Part shown: in pieces, positions 53,881 through 64,000 of the stretch | Position numbering within the stretch: position 1 is the first letter of the stretch | Layout: the number at the start of each line of letters is the position of its first letter | NCBI GenBank assembly: GCA_030998015.1 | Contig: JARWMV010000004.1 | Location: 480,975 to 544,974 of the forward strand | Length of the DNA: 64,000 nucleotides | From: Ceratorhiza oryzae-sativae | Lineage: Eukaryota > Basidiomycota > Agaricomycetes > Cantharellales > Ceratobasidiaceae | Direction of reading: 5' to 3' | Made by a program: the position numbers and the translations under genes | The notes under the pieces: generated by a model | The model's database searches: none | What the model saw: the letters and a program-made list of their open reading frames with translations, nothing else | What the model was told of the DNA's origin: nothing

Positions 53881-55493
53881 CACTGGCTCACAAAAGAAAC
53901 GCAGCATGTGATGGAAAAATCTTCAAGCTCCAATCCTGTGCAACATACTGTATTTAGAGAGTACATGCATTAATAGATAATATGCATAGAGGAGTAGAGT
54001 GTAAGTGTGTAAAATATCTAACAGTTCCACGCAGTTCTCGCAGTGAGAGGGGACTTGTAAGTTGTGGCTAGCTGCATTACTTTTGTAATGTAACACTATG
54101 AAAGACTTCTCCAAGGCAATCTACAAGGCATAGTTGTATTTTAGATGAATCTTTATGTATATACATATGAAAGAAGATCAATACTCTGTATTCCCACCCC
54201 TTGCTTGGATCACAGCTTGTACTCTATGAGGAAGGGACTTGTACAAATGATCAATGAAGTCCTGAGGTACACAATGCCACTCCTCCTGAAAAGTGTCCCA
54301 TAGTTCCTCTAGATTACTTGGCAAAACACACCTAGAGTGAACCTTCCAATCCACATAGCTCCATACATGCTCAATTATATTCAAATCCGGGCTCTGAGCC
54401 GGCCATGGCGATACATGGATTGACTTGGTGCTTAGCCAGTCTTGGGCCACATGTGAGGTATGCTTTGGGTTGTTGTCTTGTTGGAATATCATCTGACTTT
54501 TCTTGAGTTTTGCGTCCTTCAGCATCCCTAGAAGTCCCTCCTGTAGTATTTCTGTGTAATACCACCCAGTCAAGGTTCCATGGATACAGACAAGTTGCCC
54601 AACACCATGTTGGTGGATGACCCCCCATGTCATGAGACTACCACCACTGTGTTTCATGGTTTTTTGAGTGTATCGTGGATCCATTGACTTCCCTACTGTT
54701 CTATACAAATATTGGTGCCCATCTGAGCCAAATAAATTGACTTTCTTTTCATCTGAGTACATCATGCAAGCCCAATCAGCTGCTGTCCAAGTCGCTCATT
54801 CTTGGCACCAGGTGAGCTGAATTTGCTTGTTGATGCATGAGATGAGTGGAATGCGACACCGTACATATGCTCTAAGCCCAATCCCCTTGAGATTTCGGCG
54901 CACAGTCTGGACACTGACATGGGGGAAAAGGTGGTTGCAAACCTGCACTGCATTACTAGTTTGGCCTCGAGCGAGTGAGAGCCCAGCAAATTTGGTGTCA
55001 GAGACAGTAAGAATGCATGGGCGACTGGACTTGGCAGCTACAGATGTCAAACTGCAGGTTTTACAATCACAGGTGTAAATGCGACTAGCTGTAGTTGGGT
55101 GAACTCTGACTGTAGGTCCAATCTTGTGGAATGACATCCCCTGATGGTGTAGCTCATTGATTCGAGCACAAACTTTGGGTGTAGCATAGTGAGTCATGAC
55201 AGATAGCCTACGGAGTGAGTTTCTTGGTGTGGTGAATGTGCAAAAGAGCAGTGAGTTTGTGAGAATGGCTGAAGGCAAGGTTACATCACAAAAGTAATGC
55301 AGCTAGCCACAACTTACAAGTCCCCTCTCACTGCAAGAACTGCGCGGAACTGTTAGATATTTTACACACTTACACTCTACTCCTCTATGCATATTATCTA
55401 TTAATGCATGTACTCTCTAAATACAGTATGTTGCACAGGATTGGAGCTCGAAGATTTTTCTGTCATGTGCTGTGTTTCTTTTGTGAGCCAGTG
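53881..55493 (-). mobile_element. Nearly intact Tc1/mariner-like transposon
   Basis: 1613 bp with long terminal inverted repeats of about 205 bp (53881-54090 against 55285-55493, both beginning CACTGGCTCACAAAAGAAAC) and the canonical TA target duplication (53879-53880 and 55494-55495). One transposase gene on the minus strand with a single TGA. Related to, but distinct from, the split Tc1 element at 18766-31509. Confidence 0.93.
54178..55200 (-). pseudogene. Tc1 transposase with one in-frame TGA
   Basis: DDE (D34E) transposase in one frame from MTHYATPKVCARINELHHQG (about 55200) to QAVIQARGGNTEY (54178). DNA-binding part: FHKIGPTVRVHPTTASRIYT and VSVQTVRRNLKGIGLRAYV. Catalytic part: MMYSDEKKVNLFGSDGH (first Asp), MIFQQDNNPKHTSHVAQDWL (second Asp), AQSPDLNIIEHVWSYVDWKV (Glu). 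The frame is broken once, TGA just after TWCQE (54796-54798), a likely CGA change. An alternative start at 55278 adds 26 residues with no family match, so I prefer the internal Met. Confidence 0.9.
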
Positions 55494-55518
55494 TAGCTCT
55501 CACAGCTGTATATGTATA

Positions 55519-56036
55519 TGTCATGGCCTAGACCATGATGCAGATTTTATTATGATTTTCCTATATTTTATACATCTCTCTTTCTCATATTTTTGGACAA
55601 GTCCTGTTTAATTGGATATATGCATAGAATTACTTACATGATCATGTGACCTTGTTGTTGTTTATGTTCTGTTTGCACCTTCTGGAATATCCTGTTACAT
55701 GGCACCATTCTTACATTGTACAATAGTCATCTTGCACCATATGTGTATTTGATATAGCTCATTGTATGAATATATAAGGGAGAGTCTGAGAGCCTTAAGC
55801 CTCAGAACTCAACCTCCTGTCGTATCCCATCTACTACCTGTGTGACCTACAGTCCATAGTCCCTGCCCAGTCCTCTTAAGGACAAGTGCACCTACTTCCA
55901 CATCCTTGTGTCTTATCGCACCCTCACTGCATGTCCTACCTTAGACATTGTCAGTATAGCCTCCAGCATCACTGCCCATAGGCTTGTCATCACCACTTAG
56001 GTGTTTGACATTACCCTTCAGGCTGTAGCTCTGACA
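55519..56036 (+). repeat. Solo LTR of the element B family (plus strand)
   Basis: 518 bp, TGTCATGGCCTAGACC to GTAGCTCTGACA. Perfect 5-bp target duplication GTATA (55514-55518 and 56037-56041). It lies 25 bp beyond the Tc1 element. Confidence 0.93.
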
Positions 56037-56732
56037 GTATATATATATTTGATTGTACTACCAAAAGGACTTTATCACCTGCTGAGAGTCTGAGAAGATG
56101 GTACAGAAATAATGTATATAGCCCAGTTAATAAAAGAGATAAATTGTGTATTAAGTGACAAGGAGGATTACACAGGACGGAAGATAAAAGTGTGAACAGA
56201 GGATGAGGGACTACGAGGCCCAAAGGCAGCCTTATATACTTGAGAGAAAGACTTTCCGAGTCACTACATGAACTATGGTCATACTATAATTGACTAGTTA
56301 CAGTAAGTCATATCACAGCCGCTTGACTCGCTTGCTGACTCTTCTTATACATGATTCACTAACTACATGACTCGTATTGCAATAAATGGTCGTGTTCCCT
56401 TAGGGTTGGGTGGAATCGAGGATTTAGATATGTTGAAGCGAGATAAACGAGGATGTACTTCAGTATAGAATAGCGCAGTGTATGCTAGCGACCGAGCTCT
56501 TAAGTTGTATAATGCGAGCGAGAAAACTAACACGTCCCCGAGGTTCGAGGCGACAGTCTATTCGTGCATATATGCAGTACGACGCGCGAGGCGGAGTGGA
56601 GACACGGAGATACATCTCTGTGAAAGCGATGAAATATAGGATACGATTCACATGTAAGATAAACTGGAAGGTGCGACATAAAATGAAGGAAACCACAAGC
56701 GTAACGTCGAGTTTGTATGTTATCATGAGTCA
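56037..56732. other. Transition from repeat to host-type DNA
   Basis: AT-rich start, then CpG reappears from about 56330. Short ORFs on both strands overlap each other and none is convincing. Confidence 0.4.
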
Positions 56733-56855
56733 CGAGGTCCAGCCTTACCCCAGACTCGTGGTCATTAATCAAGGGCTCTGTGGACTAATTTAGAGTCGCA
56801 TATTTACAGACCTCTACATTTGACTCTTATTTAGTTAGTTACGAACCAATGTATT
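56733..56855 (+). repeat. Dispersed repeat, copy 2 (partner at 14028)
   Basis: Same-orientation partner of 14028-14150. Contains CAGCCTTACCCCAGACTCGT and TTAGTTACGAACCAATGTAT. Confidence 0.75.
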
Positions 56856-56915
56856 GGATTCCTATGTATTTTTGATGTACAGGGCGTGAATAAATACCAA
56901 ATGGGTTGGGTCCTA

Positions 56916-57235
56916 CTATGTAGGTCGAAATAATTTCGCCTCCCCCTCTACCACTTGTGTGACCATACGGCCCTCCCCAACAGGTCCAAGCACATGTATA
57001 GAATCACATTCGTTCAACAGGATAGCGAGGTAAATGCCTGTCATCTCAACACCTAGGGTTGAGCGTTCCCCCTGGTCTCCGAACAGGAAGCATATTGTCT
57101 CTTTGGGTGCGTCATCCCCAGTCCAGATGGCCTCCGCACCCACGCTGAACCTCAACTGCGTCCCGTCTGCGCAAATCCGAATGTTGGACTGGTTTGCAAA
57201 AGCATCCAGTTTCCTTTGATCTCGCAGGGGAAACT
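56916..57235 (-). CDS. Hypothetical protein, C-terminal exon
   Basis: Open minus-strand frame of about 105 codons with good protein character: KFPLRDQRKLDAFANQSNIR, then RFSVGAEAIWTGDDAPKETI, EMTGIYLAILLNECDSIHVL and a C-terminus GEAKLFRPT. No start codon in the first part, so an upstream exon is likely (a dispersed repeat lies there, 57305-57410, shared with 53300). No family recognised. Could be one member of a repeated gene family, since part of its upstream region recurs in decayed form. Confidence 0.45.
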
Positions 57236-57796
57236 TGGGGGCCCAGTTTGAGAGGTAGGATCTTTTGGTGAACTATGCCTTAGCTAACGGAAATGGACTA
57301 TCGGCAGCCAGCTCAAATTACGCATTCATCACATGGTTATGACCTGGAACTATTTGGGCATTTCCGCACCAATGTTAAAGGCGAATGTGAGTCGTGCCCT
57401 CACTACGGATTAGGGCAATATGTTGATGTCGTCTCTCCCGGAACAAATGGCTCTATTGGAGTGTGCCGGACAGTCTCGCTCCAAGTTCGCTGAGCATCAT
57501 TTCGTTGGAAGTCAAACGTGGCTGTGCGCATGTAGTCATGTGATTCGTATCATTGTATTTGCAGCACATCATAGCATAAAATGTTACCAAAAGAGAGTTT
57601 TCACCTAACCACTATGTAGCCTGCCTGCTATCTCGAGTTTGAACCTTATATTTTCATCTCATCGCGTCCTGCATCTCAGCAGTAGGAAGAGACCATGCAT
57701 AAATTATGTTAAACGAGAATAAACATACTAAACTAAAGCCTCGACATACACAAATCTACGGGGAACGCATATTCATAAACACAACTCAAGATGTCT

Positions 57797-60014
57797 CTAT
57801 TCCCCTGAGCGAACAAACTCCAGCCTTGAGGCTGAACGTGGGACGAATCTCATCCCAAATGGCTTCGGATGGCTAAATTGAATCGCGATCAACTGATATC
57901 GGCAGCGTGAGCGCGAGCAGGGGTACTTACTATGGCACTTGATTTGCACTCTCAAGAGTCGGAATGATATCAACACCATTCTCGTCCTTGGCTGGAACAA
58001 TGTCAAATGTAGCCAAAATAGAGGCGATCGTCAGGAATAGGGACGCTCTTGCATAATGAAGTCCCGGACATGCGCTAAAGTCAAAAGTCAGTTTCAAGTT
58101 GGTGCATGTAGAACTCTCGGGAGCACACCGACGACCGAACCCAAACCCTGGAGGGCACGGGACCTCTGGGTTAAGGTATCGATCCGGGTCGAAATCTTCT
58201 GGGTCCTTGTATGTGCTTTCATCCCGGGTTATGGCCCTTTTGGCAGAATTTCAGTGATTTGCAAACGGCTTAAGATAGTAGATAAAGAACCCACCAAATG
58301 TTTGCGATGCTGCAACAACCATCGAAGGTCCAGTCAACTTTGAGCAATTGAAAATATTAGGAAAACCTACATTGTCGCGCCCTTGGGAATGTAATATTCC
58401 CGATAGACATCATCTCGAGAGGTCGAATGAGGTACCCCTGATACAAAAATCAACAATCTGTAAATGTTTGAACGTAGATTACACAAACCAAGTGGGGCTA
58501 TAGGTCGCCACCTGAGCACCTCTTGCACAAGTCGGTCCACATAATCTAGCTCTGGCCTATCTTCCATGGTGGGTAATCGTCCTGGGTCGATTATCCGATC
58601 GATCTCATGCTGGGCTTTCTTCTGGACTTCCGGGAAATGGATCATAGCTAGAACGAAGATCAAGAGCGTGCTCGCGATCTGTGTTGTGGGATCATGAGCG
58701 TGGTTGGCACTTCCCAGTATGAAAATGTCTAACTTACTGTATCCGGGCCCGCTGGAAATAAAACTCAATTTAATTCTATAATAACCACATGCGAGGTTAT
58801 CTCATACCGATGAATAATGTCACTGCTAGTTGCTTGATGTAGCCGTCAGTCTCCTCGGAACTAAGACCCAACTCATGGACATGACTCAGTAAGGATGAAA
58901 CAACCGGAGTCTCATTGGTCCCTCGGGCCTAAAGTAATACGACTTCATACTGAGTTATAATTCATAGAGTTGATTGCTCACCATCTGTTCTTTCGTCCAC
59001 TCATATACCGTGGTGACAGCGCGCTCCTGTTGTTCTCTCCACTCCCGAGCAGTACGCTTCCAGCTCGCACCCGGAAACCAGGAAGGTATACGAATAAGCG
59101 AAGGGAAGACGTTCACCAGGAAGTCTGAAATTTGATATAAGAATAAATTTATGGAAGTAGCCATCAACCCGTGGGTACCCACTAGCTGGCAGAGCGGCGG
59201 TGATAAAGTTGTTTGTCGCGACCTTGAGTTCGGACAGCATAAGATCGTGCGATGTCTCAGTCTTGTAGCCATAAACATATCGAGCCAAGGTTGAGGAGAG
59301 AGCTCTTCAACATGATCTTCAGTACAAAGGGACGTTGTTTGTCTGATCAGAGCGACTCACCTGTATAGTTCAGCCTCTAAGGAGCCGGAAGTAAATGACG
59401 CTCCGGAACCTTTCGCTATGCGATGCAATAAAAGTCGGGTTTGGAGGGGTTGGACGCTATGCAACTCTTCCGCTGCTCTTTTGTGCAACCAGGGATGCAT
59501 CAATCGTCGAGACTTTTGCCACCGACTGTTATAGTTTAGGAACCCTACGAATCCGCTCCAGTTGGTTCTGTCAAGCAGAATCCTATATCAGCATGTGCCA
59601 ATAGACCATAATAACTTACGCACAGTGAAGGCTCTGCTAACATTGGGGGGCATATGCGGTCGGAGTACGTGGCTGATCGTTTGTCAAGCAAGTTGACCGC
59701 ATCATCCCACGAGTTCAGTATAACCACAGAGGTGCTGAATATGCGCAGTGAGATGATGCTACCTGTATAGAGAGATGAAATTCAGCATTAAGATTCCGTC
59801 TGTCATGAGCTCAATACGCACTACCCAATTGTTTCCCCATCTTGAGAAATCCTGCGTGTTCATCACGATCCGGCAAGGAAAATAGGTTCCCAATAAGAGG
59901 CAATCGCTTGGGGCCGGGAGGTAGTGGGTACGGAGGGCGGGTCAACAAAGCTCGACGAAGAAATAGGATAGAGTCAAGGACGAGCAAAGCTGCGAGAATG
60001 TACAAAAATGACAT
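57797..60014 (-). CDS. Cytochrome P450, complete, multi-intron
   Basis: Microsomal monooxygenase. Start at 60012-60014: membrane anchor MSFLYILAALLVLDSILFLR, hinge PPYPLPPGPKRLPLIGN. Exons follow with SIISLRIFSTSVVILNSWDD, WQKSRRLMHPWLHK-like helix C, VNVFPSLIRIPSWFPGA, and the I-helix AGPDT (near 58740), ASTLLIFVLAMIHFPEVQKK. ExxR is in QEVLRWRPIAPLG (near 58515), then YYIPKGAT and FDPDRYLNPEVPCPPG. The haem loop FGFGRRACPG is split by an intron near 58130. The last exon ends KPFGMRFVPRS...FVRSGE. At least nine short introns. All hallmark residues are present, so it should be active. Paralogue of the edge gene at 1-842, with matching early intron positions; substrate unknown. Confidence 0.92.
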
Positions 60015-63000
60015 GGTAAAATTCAAAGAGGGTTCTCTCGTGTGGACACTCAACCGCGGAGCTTTCTCCCATTTATGTCCCACACAGATCAAGGCGTTTG
60101 TATGATTTCCTCGCGTCATCTGGTAAAATTACAGGGATTAACTGTCAAAACCATTTGGTTTTCTCGGCGCTGGGGCTGTCGCCGTTGACTAGCCTTGGAT
60201 CGGATCTGATCTACACAGATGCGGCTCATGCGGCGTGTATAGCCATGTCCTAGTATGGACGACTTGTTTCATTCCTAGGAACAGAGACGTTTGTGCCAGC
60301 CCGAGGACGATTTGGGTTGGGCTGCCGAATATAGATCCGATGATCGGCTGCCCATAACCGAAACCCGGCAAGGCTCCAGTGGGATGAATTGCCTGTGCAT
60401 GCGGTGCACATCATTTTCTCATGGGCGCTCGGAAAGCCAACAACATAGCATTAGCCATCAAATCCACTTTCCATAAACAACCATCACGTAGAAAGGCATA
60501 TCTATACTTGGAGACCACCAAGGACTTGGGTGTCGATTAGCATTCGTGCCTGGGGTTCATATACGAATCATCAAACCATCCTGGATCCGGTTGATATGAG
60601 AGTGACCCCGATCACTTCAGGTCAGAAATTCATCAGCTCTGTTCATTCATTTCGCGTTTTCGAAACCTAGCGCGAGGTTGAGTATGTCGACTTGCATTGT
60701 AGCGATTGCACCTATAAAGGCTTCCGTAAATAGGGTTAAATGCAACTCGCTGATGCGATTAAGCAGGTCTTCAGCGAGAAGTGAATCAGGAAGTCCCTTT
60801 CACTCAATTCTTCTTCACGCCGCATGTTATGGGGCTGCTGTGGCGGGTGACATGGCACAAGTATTGATGATGCATGCAGCTGGGGAAGAACGCTAGAGGC
60901 AGCCCAAATGCTGTTTGATTTCAGTTCAGATGAAATGACACCTATAGATTCAGGCCAAAAGAATGAGCCCCGCATCAGACAAAAGCCAAGCTATAAGCAC
61001 GTCCGAGAAAAGAGATCTCAGCCAAATCCCAAAATCACCCCATAATTGAGAGAGAAGAGGAAAATAAAGGGACAGCTCGGGTGTCAAATTCAAAGATTTG
61101 AGTAGATTATATGCGCAGTTTTCTCATGACCTGTTATGGGGTACATAAAGGCAAGATCAGTTATCCATGAGCGCAGCACACGCGGAAGCCGGGCTGAAAT
61201 TACCAGTATCATTTATATTGATAGACCGAAATATTTGAGATTGACCATGATAGCATGGGAGGGCCAAAGGTCCAGGTCTGCATTCAGATTCTTTTGTCTG
61301 TTCCGTAAACACAGATGACTCAAAATCAGGGAAGAAATCATCGACCTTGGTTATGGAGATCCTATCACTCGACAGACAATCTCATTAACCCTACAAATAT
61401 CCCAAATAACAGTTGGAAATAAATTTTACCTTTATTGTTTTCGTGGAATCGTTGTGTGTTGTGGTAAGTCCCGTGCACAGGCCCCACGCTCCTCGCCGAC
61501 GTAGACACACGGAAAGTGTGATTACGCTAAGGAAGATACAGGAAGCAGTGATTTCGGTGCATCAATCATTCGTCCCTTCCGGAGGAAAAAATATACTGCA
61601 TTTATGAAATTGTACATACATAGTCTGAGAACAGAGAAGTCGAACGTTTGATAAAGATACAAACGGAAAACAATAGATGACTAAACCGTCGCATTATCAC
61701 CGCATACATGGGCTCATACTAAGCAAATGGCGAGAATGAACGCTGCTACAACTGCAAACGAATATTAAAATAGACATACACACAGCCCAAATGAAACCAG
61801 GCATTCTCCCCCCACCCTCACCATGCGGAGTCTTACGAAATGCTGAAAATAGGAACACCAACTGAAAAAACCATCATCACGATCAGTGGTGCGGCGTTCG
61901 TATAAGCGGCTTCATGATTTAGTAGAGAGCTCCCTGCATGACCTGGTCGTTGAATGAGACGATGGGACCAATATCCTGAGCTCTCCGCCCCAGTTTGCGC
62001 GCCGCGTGGTAAACTACATACCAGTGGGGCCCTTTCGGTCCTCTCTTGGGAAGCAGGCGATCGATCACCTCTTTTCCAGTGCATCATGGTGGTGCTTCCC
62101 TCCCAGGATTTTTGTCATGGCGAGCCGGGCGGGTACGTCAATAACTAGATGCAAATGGCATAAGATCGATAGAGCAACCACCAATCGTCCCACAGGGTTG
62201 GGGATCGTCTGGGCGGAGAAACTGACTAGAAGACGGTGGATTGGAACGGGGAATGCATAGGCGTGGCTACATGTCCAATTTTGTTGCGTCGGCAATTTCA
62301 AGTAGATAAGCTTTGTCGATAAGCCCAGGGGTCGCACGGATAATACGAAAGCAAGAAACAGCAAGAGGTTCCTCGATCCATCCGCTACGCAACTGCGAGC
62401 CCTACCTGGGCGAGGACGCGCGGGATAGCTGATTCCCCTAGAGCTAACGTAGTGCAGACGGCGCTCCTGACTCTGGGCAACGTACATCGTTCGAGGTATG
62501 TATGGAGGGAGAGGAAACCCGCGGCCAAGCGTAGCAAGTCAATCTGGGCGGGTATCCGTCGAAAACAGGAAAATCATTCCGTTATCCTATTCAGTTTGAA
62601 ATCTTCACGACCAGAAAGACTGCTCCCGTCATTGATGATCCCAAGACCCTCGGCTTTGTCGTGGCTGTAAATTGAATCTTTATGATTCATGTAGTAAATT
62701 ACACGAGCCAAGGCAACCAATTCGAACTTAGTGCCCACACATTTTGCTCTTGAAGAGCCATTGTTGGTCAGACGACGACAATAAATGGCGAGACACAGGT
62801 ATGGAGGCAACTGAATTAGCCCCTGGTGGAAACCATTTCTACAAACGAGGGCAGATCCGTGTGACTGGGCAATTCATATTGAGCGTTGATACAAACCCTT
62901 GCTGGCGCTTGTAACACGACTTGAAGTCACCAGCCGCACCACAAGACAGATCGACAGCAGGGCATTAAGACAAGACTAACGCGGGCAGAGAAATGCTCGG

Positions 63001-63695
63001 GTTCATCGAGTACAAACGAGATGGCCTGAGCTGGGCGGGACAGCCCACGAGTGAATTCGAAAGATCAGCCCGATTGCGGCGCCGTGCCAGAGAAAGGCAG
63101 TGCGCCAAGAAAGCTTGCATTCGCGATGAGACAAGTCCAAGAATGAGCTGTGTGGCAAAATCACCCGTTCAATCGCCATGAAGGCATCGAACCATGGCAA
63201 CGCGGGATCGCCTCAACCGCGGGTCAGGTGATCGCGGCGCTTACACCGGTGGGACTCCAGTCAGCCCGGCACCCGGTATCAGCGAACGATGCGCAGTGGC
63301 TTAATTGGTGTGCGCCGTCGATCAGCTCGGGGTTATTGCGGGCATGCGTTGCTGAGCGGTCATAGGGGACCGACAGTGACCCAGCGTCGGTGCCTTGATC
63401 CACCCAGATCAACAGAGCCCACTTTAGTTGCCCAGCACCACACGATGCCATCACCCGACGATATCAACACCCCACGCACAGACACGTTGTATTCGGGATT
63501 TATTCCATTCAAGCCCGTGATGTACATCCCATGTATAGAAACAATAACGCACAAGATCTGCAACATCAACAAACCCGACCAGCCCTCGGTCATGATTTCG
63601 AGCAGCAGGAATATCCTCGAGCTGGACTAAATTGCCAGATAGTGGTGGTATCGGCGTGAAATCCTCGCCAGGCTGCAAATGACCGAAGCCGGAGA
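60015..63695. other. Long intergenic region, few supported features
   Basis: About 3.7 kb with normal CpG content. Apart from the weak exon candidate at 61919-62072, ORFs are short and overlap on opposite strands. I see no tRNA, repeat or transposon end. Confidence 0.4.
61919..62072 (-). CDS. Possible terminal exon of an unrecognised gene
   Basis: Minus-strand frame of 51 codons ending in TAA at 61919-61921, with natural composition: EVIDRLLPKRGPKGPHWYVV, YHAARKLGRRAQDIGPIVSF and a C-terminus NDQVMQGALY. The acceptor side is weak (AAAAGAG before the frame) and I could not build upstream exons, although 62100-62330 has other short open stretches. Treat as a candidate only. Confidence 0.25.
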
Positions 63696-64000
63696 CTAAG
63701 CGGTAGGCACGGGTGTCGCAGGGAGGGTGATGACAACTTGTACGGCGATGCAGTCGCTATCCGGGCCGGCGGTGGGAAGAGTCGGCGTTCCCCCGTTGGA
63801 CGGTACACCGATAGCAGCGTTGATCTCGTCTGGGGTCACATCCTCGACCAGTAGCTGTTGTGTGAATATGCAGCCGCTCGTGTCGTTCTTATCACTATCC
63901 AGGTCTCAGACATCCGTCAAAGTGAGATCATCTTGTAACTCACTTGCAAGAGAACCCTTTGGCAGTCGGGTCACTTATGAGACCAGGTTGAAACGTCCCA
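63696..64000 (-). CDS. 3' end of an unidentified gene (runs off the right edge)
   Basis: Minus-strand exons. The part entering from the edge gives GLISDPTAKGFSC. A GTGAGT...GATAG intron (about 63944-63893) joins it to NDKNDTSGCIFTQQLLVEDV, TPDEINAAIGVPSNGGTPTL and PDSDCIAVQVVITLPATPVP before the stop at 63696-63698. Two Cys, many Thr/Pro and no basic clusters suggest an extracellular protein, but there is not enough to name a family. Confidence 0.5.

Noticed and set aside
1..64000. CRISPR arrays, operons, bacterial-type RBS or rRNA genes
   Set aside because: None seen; intron structure and gene content are fungal.

Overview
The window looks like a chromosome segment of a basidiomycete fungus, most like the Rhizoctonia/Ceratobasidium group. 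That placement rests on gene style and repeat content, not on a database match. Host genes carry many short GT-AG introns (about 50-60 nt). The gene set includes microsomal-type P450s, a GH74 xyloglucanase and a GMC (aryl-alcohol oxidase-like) flavoenzyme.

Layout. 1-842: 5' part of a P450 (minus). 1341-4093: GH74 glycosidase (minus). 5397-7159: proline-rich membrane protein (plus). 7582-12534: a host membrane-protein gene whose second intron was hit exactly at its 5' splice site by a complete PIF/Harbinger transposon (7840-11222). 12.5-15.6 kb: gene-poor DNA. About 15.6-47 kb: a transposon island. 47716-50140: GMC oxidoreductase (minus). 50.5-56.4 kb: a second repeat block with a nearly intact Tc1 element and a solo LTR. 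57797-60014: a complete P450 paralogous to the one at the left edge. 63696-64000: 3' end of an unidentified gene (minus).

The island is nested and can be read layer by layer from target-site duplications. A Tc1-like element (about 18766-31509) was split by a Ty3/gypsy chromovirus, called element A here (19382-30294, TSD CATAT). Element A was in turn split by a solo LTR of its own family (24918-25596, TSD ACAAG). A second chromovirus, element B (31510-37768), has two LTRs and gag-pol. A 3.1-kb near-perfect palindrome (38053-41143) is built from two head-to-head decayed copies of the same host gene family found at 7582-12534. A KDZ/Zisupton-like DNA transposon (43076-46634) sits inside an LTR of the element B family.

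The most unusual content is in the 3.4 kb between the end of pol and the 3' LTR of element A. It holds a plus-strand ORF of unknown function and an antisense gene with an intron. It also holds two 61-62 bp direct repeats and a 429-codon frame with every motif of a rolling-circle HUH endonuclease plus SF3 helicase (CRESS-DNA-virus-type Rep). A retrotransposon carrying a Rep-like gene is, as far as I know, not a described arrangement.

Decay has a single signature. Repeat DNA is strongly CpG-poor next to CpG-rich host genes, and nearly every in-frame nonsense codon in the repeats is TGA, as CGA to TGA deamination would give. The two acidic Walker B positions of the Rep-like frame have become Asn-Asn, again explicable by CpG to CpA. 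The repeats look like old methylated DNA; the host genes flanking them look intact.
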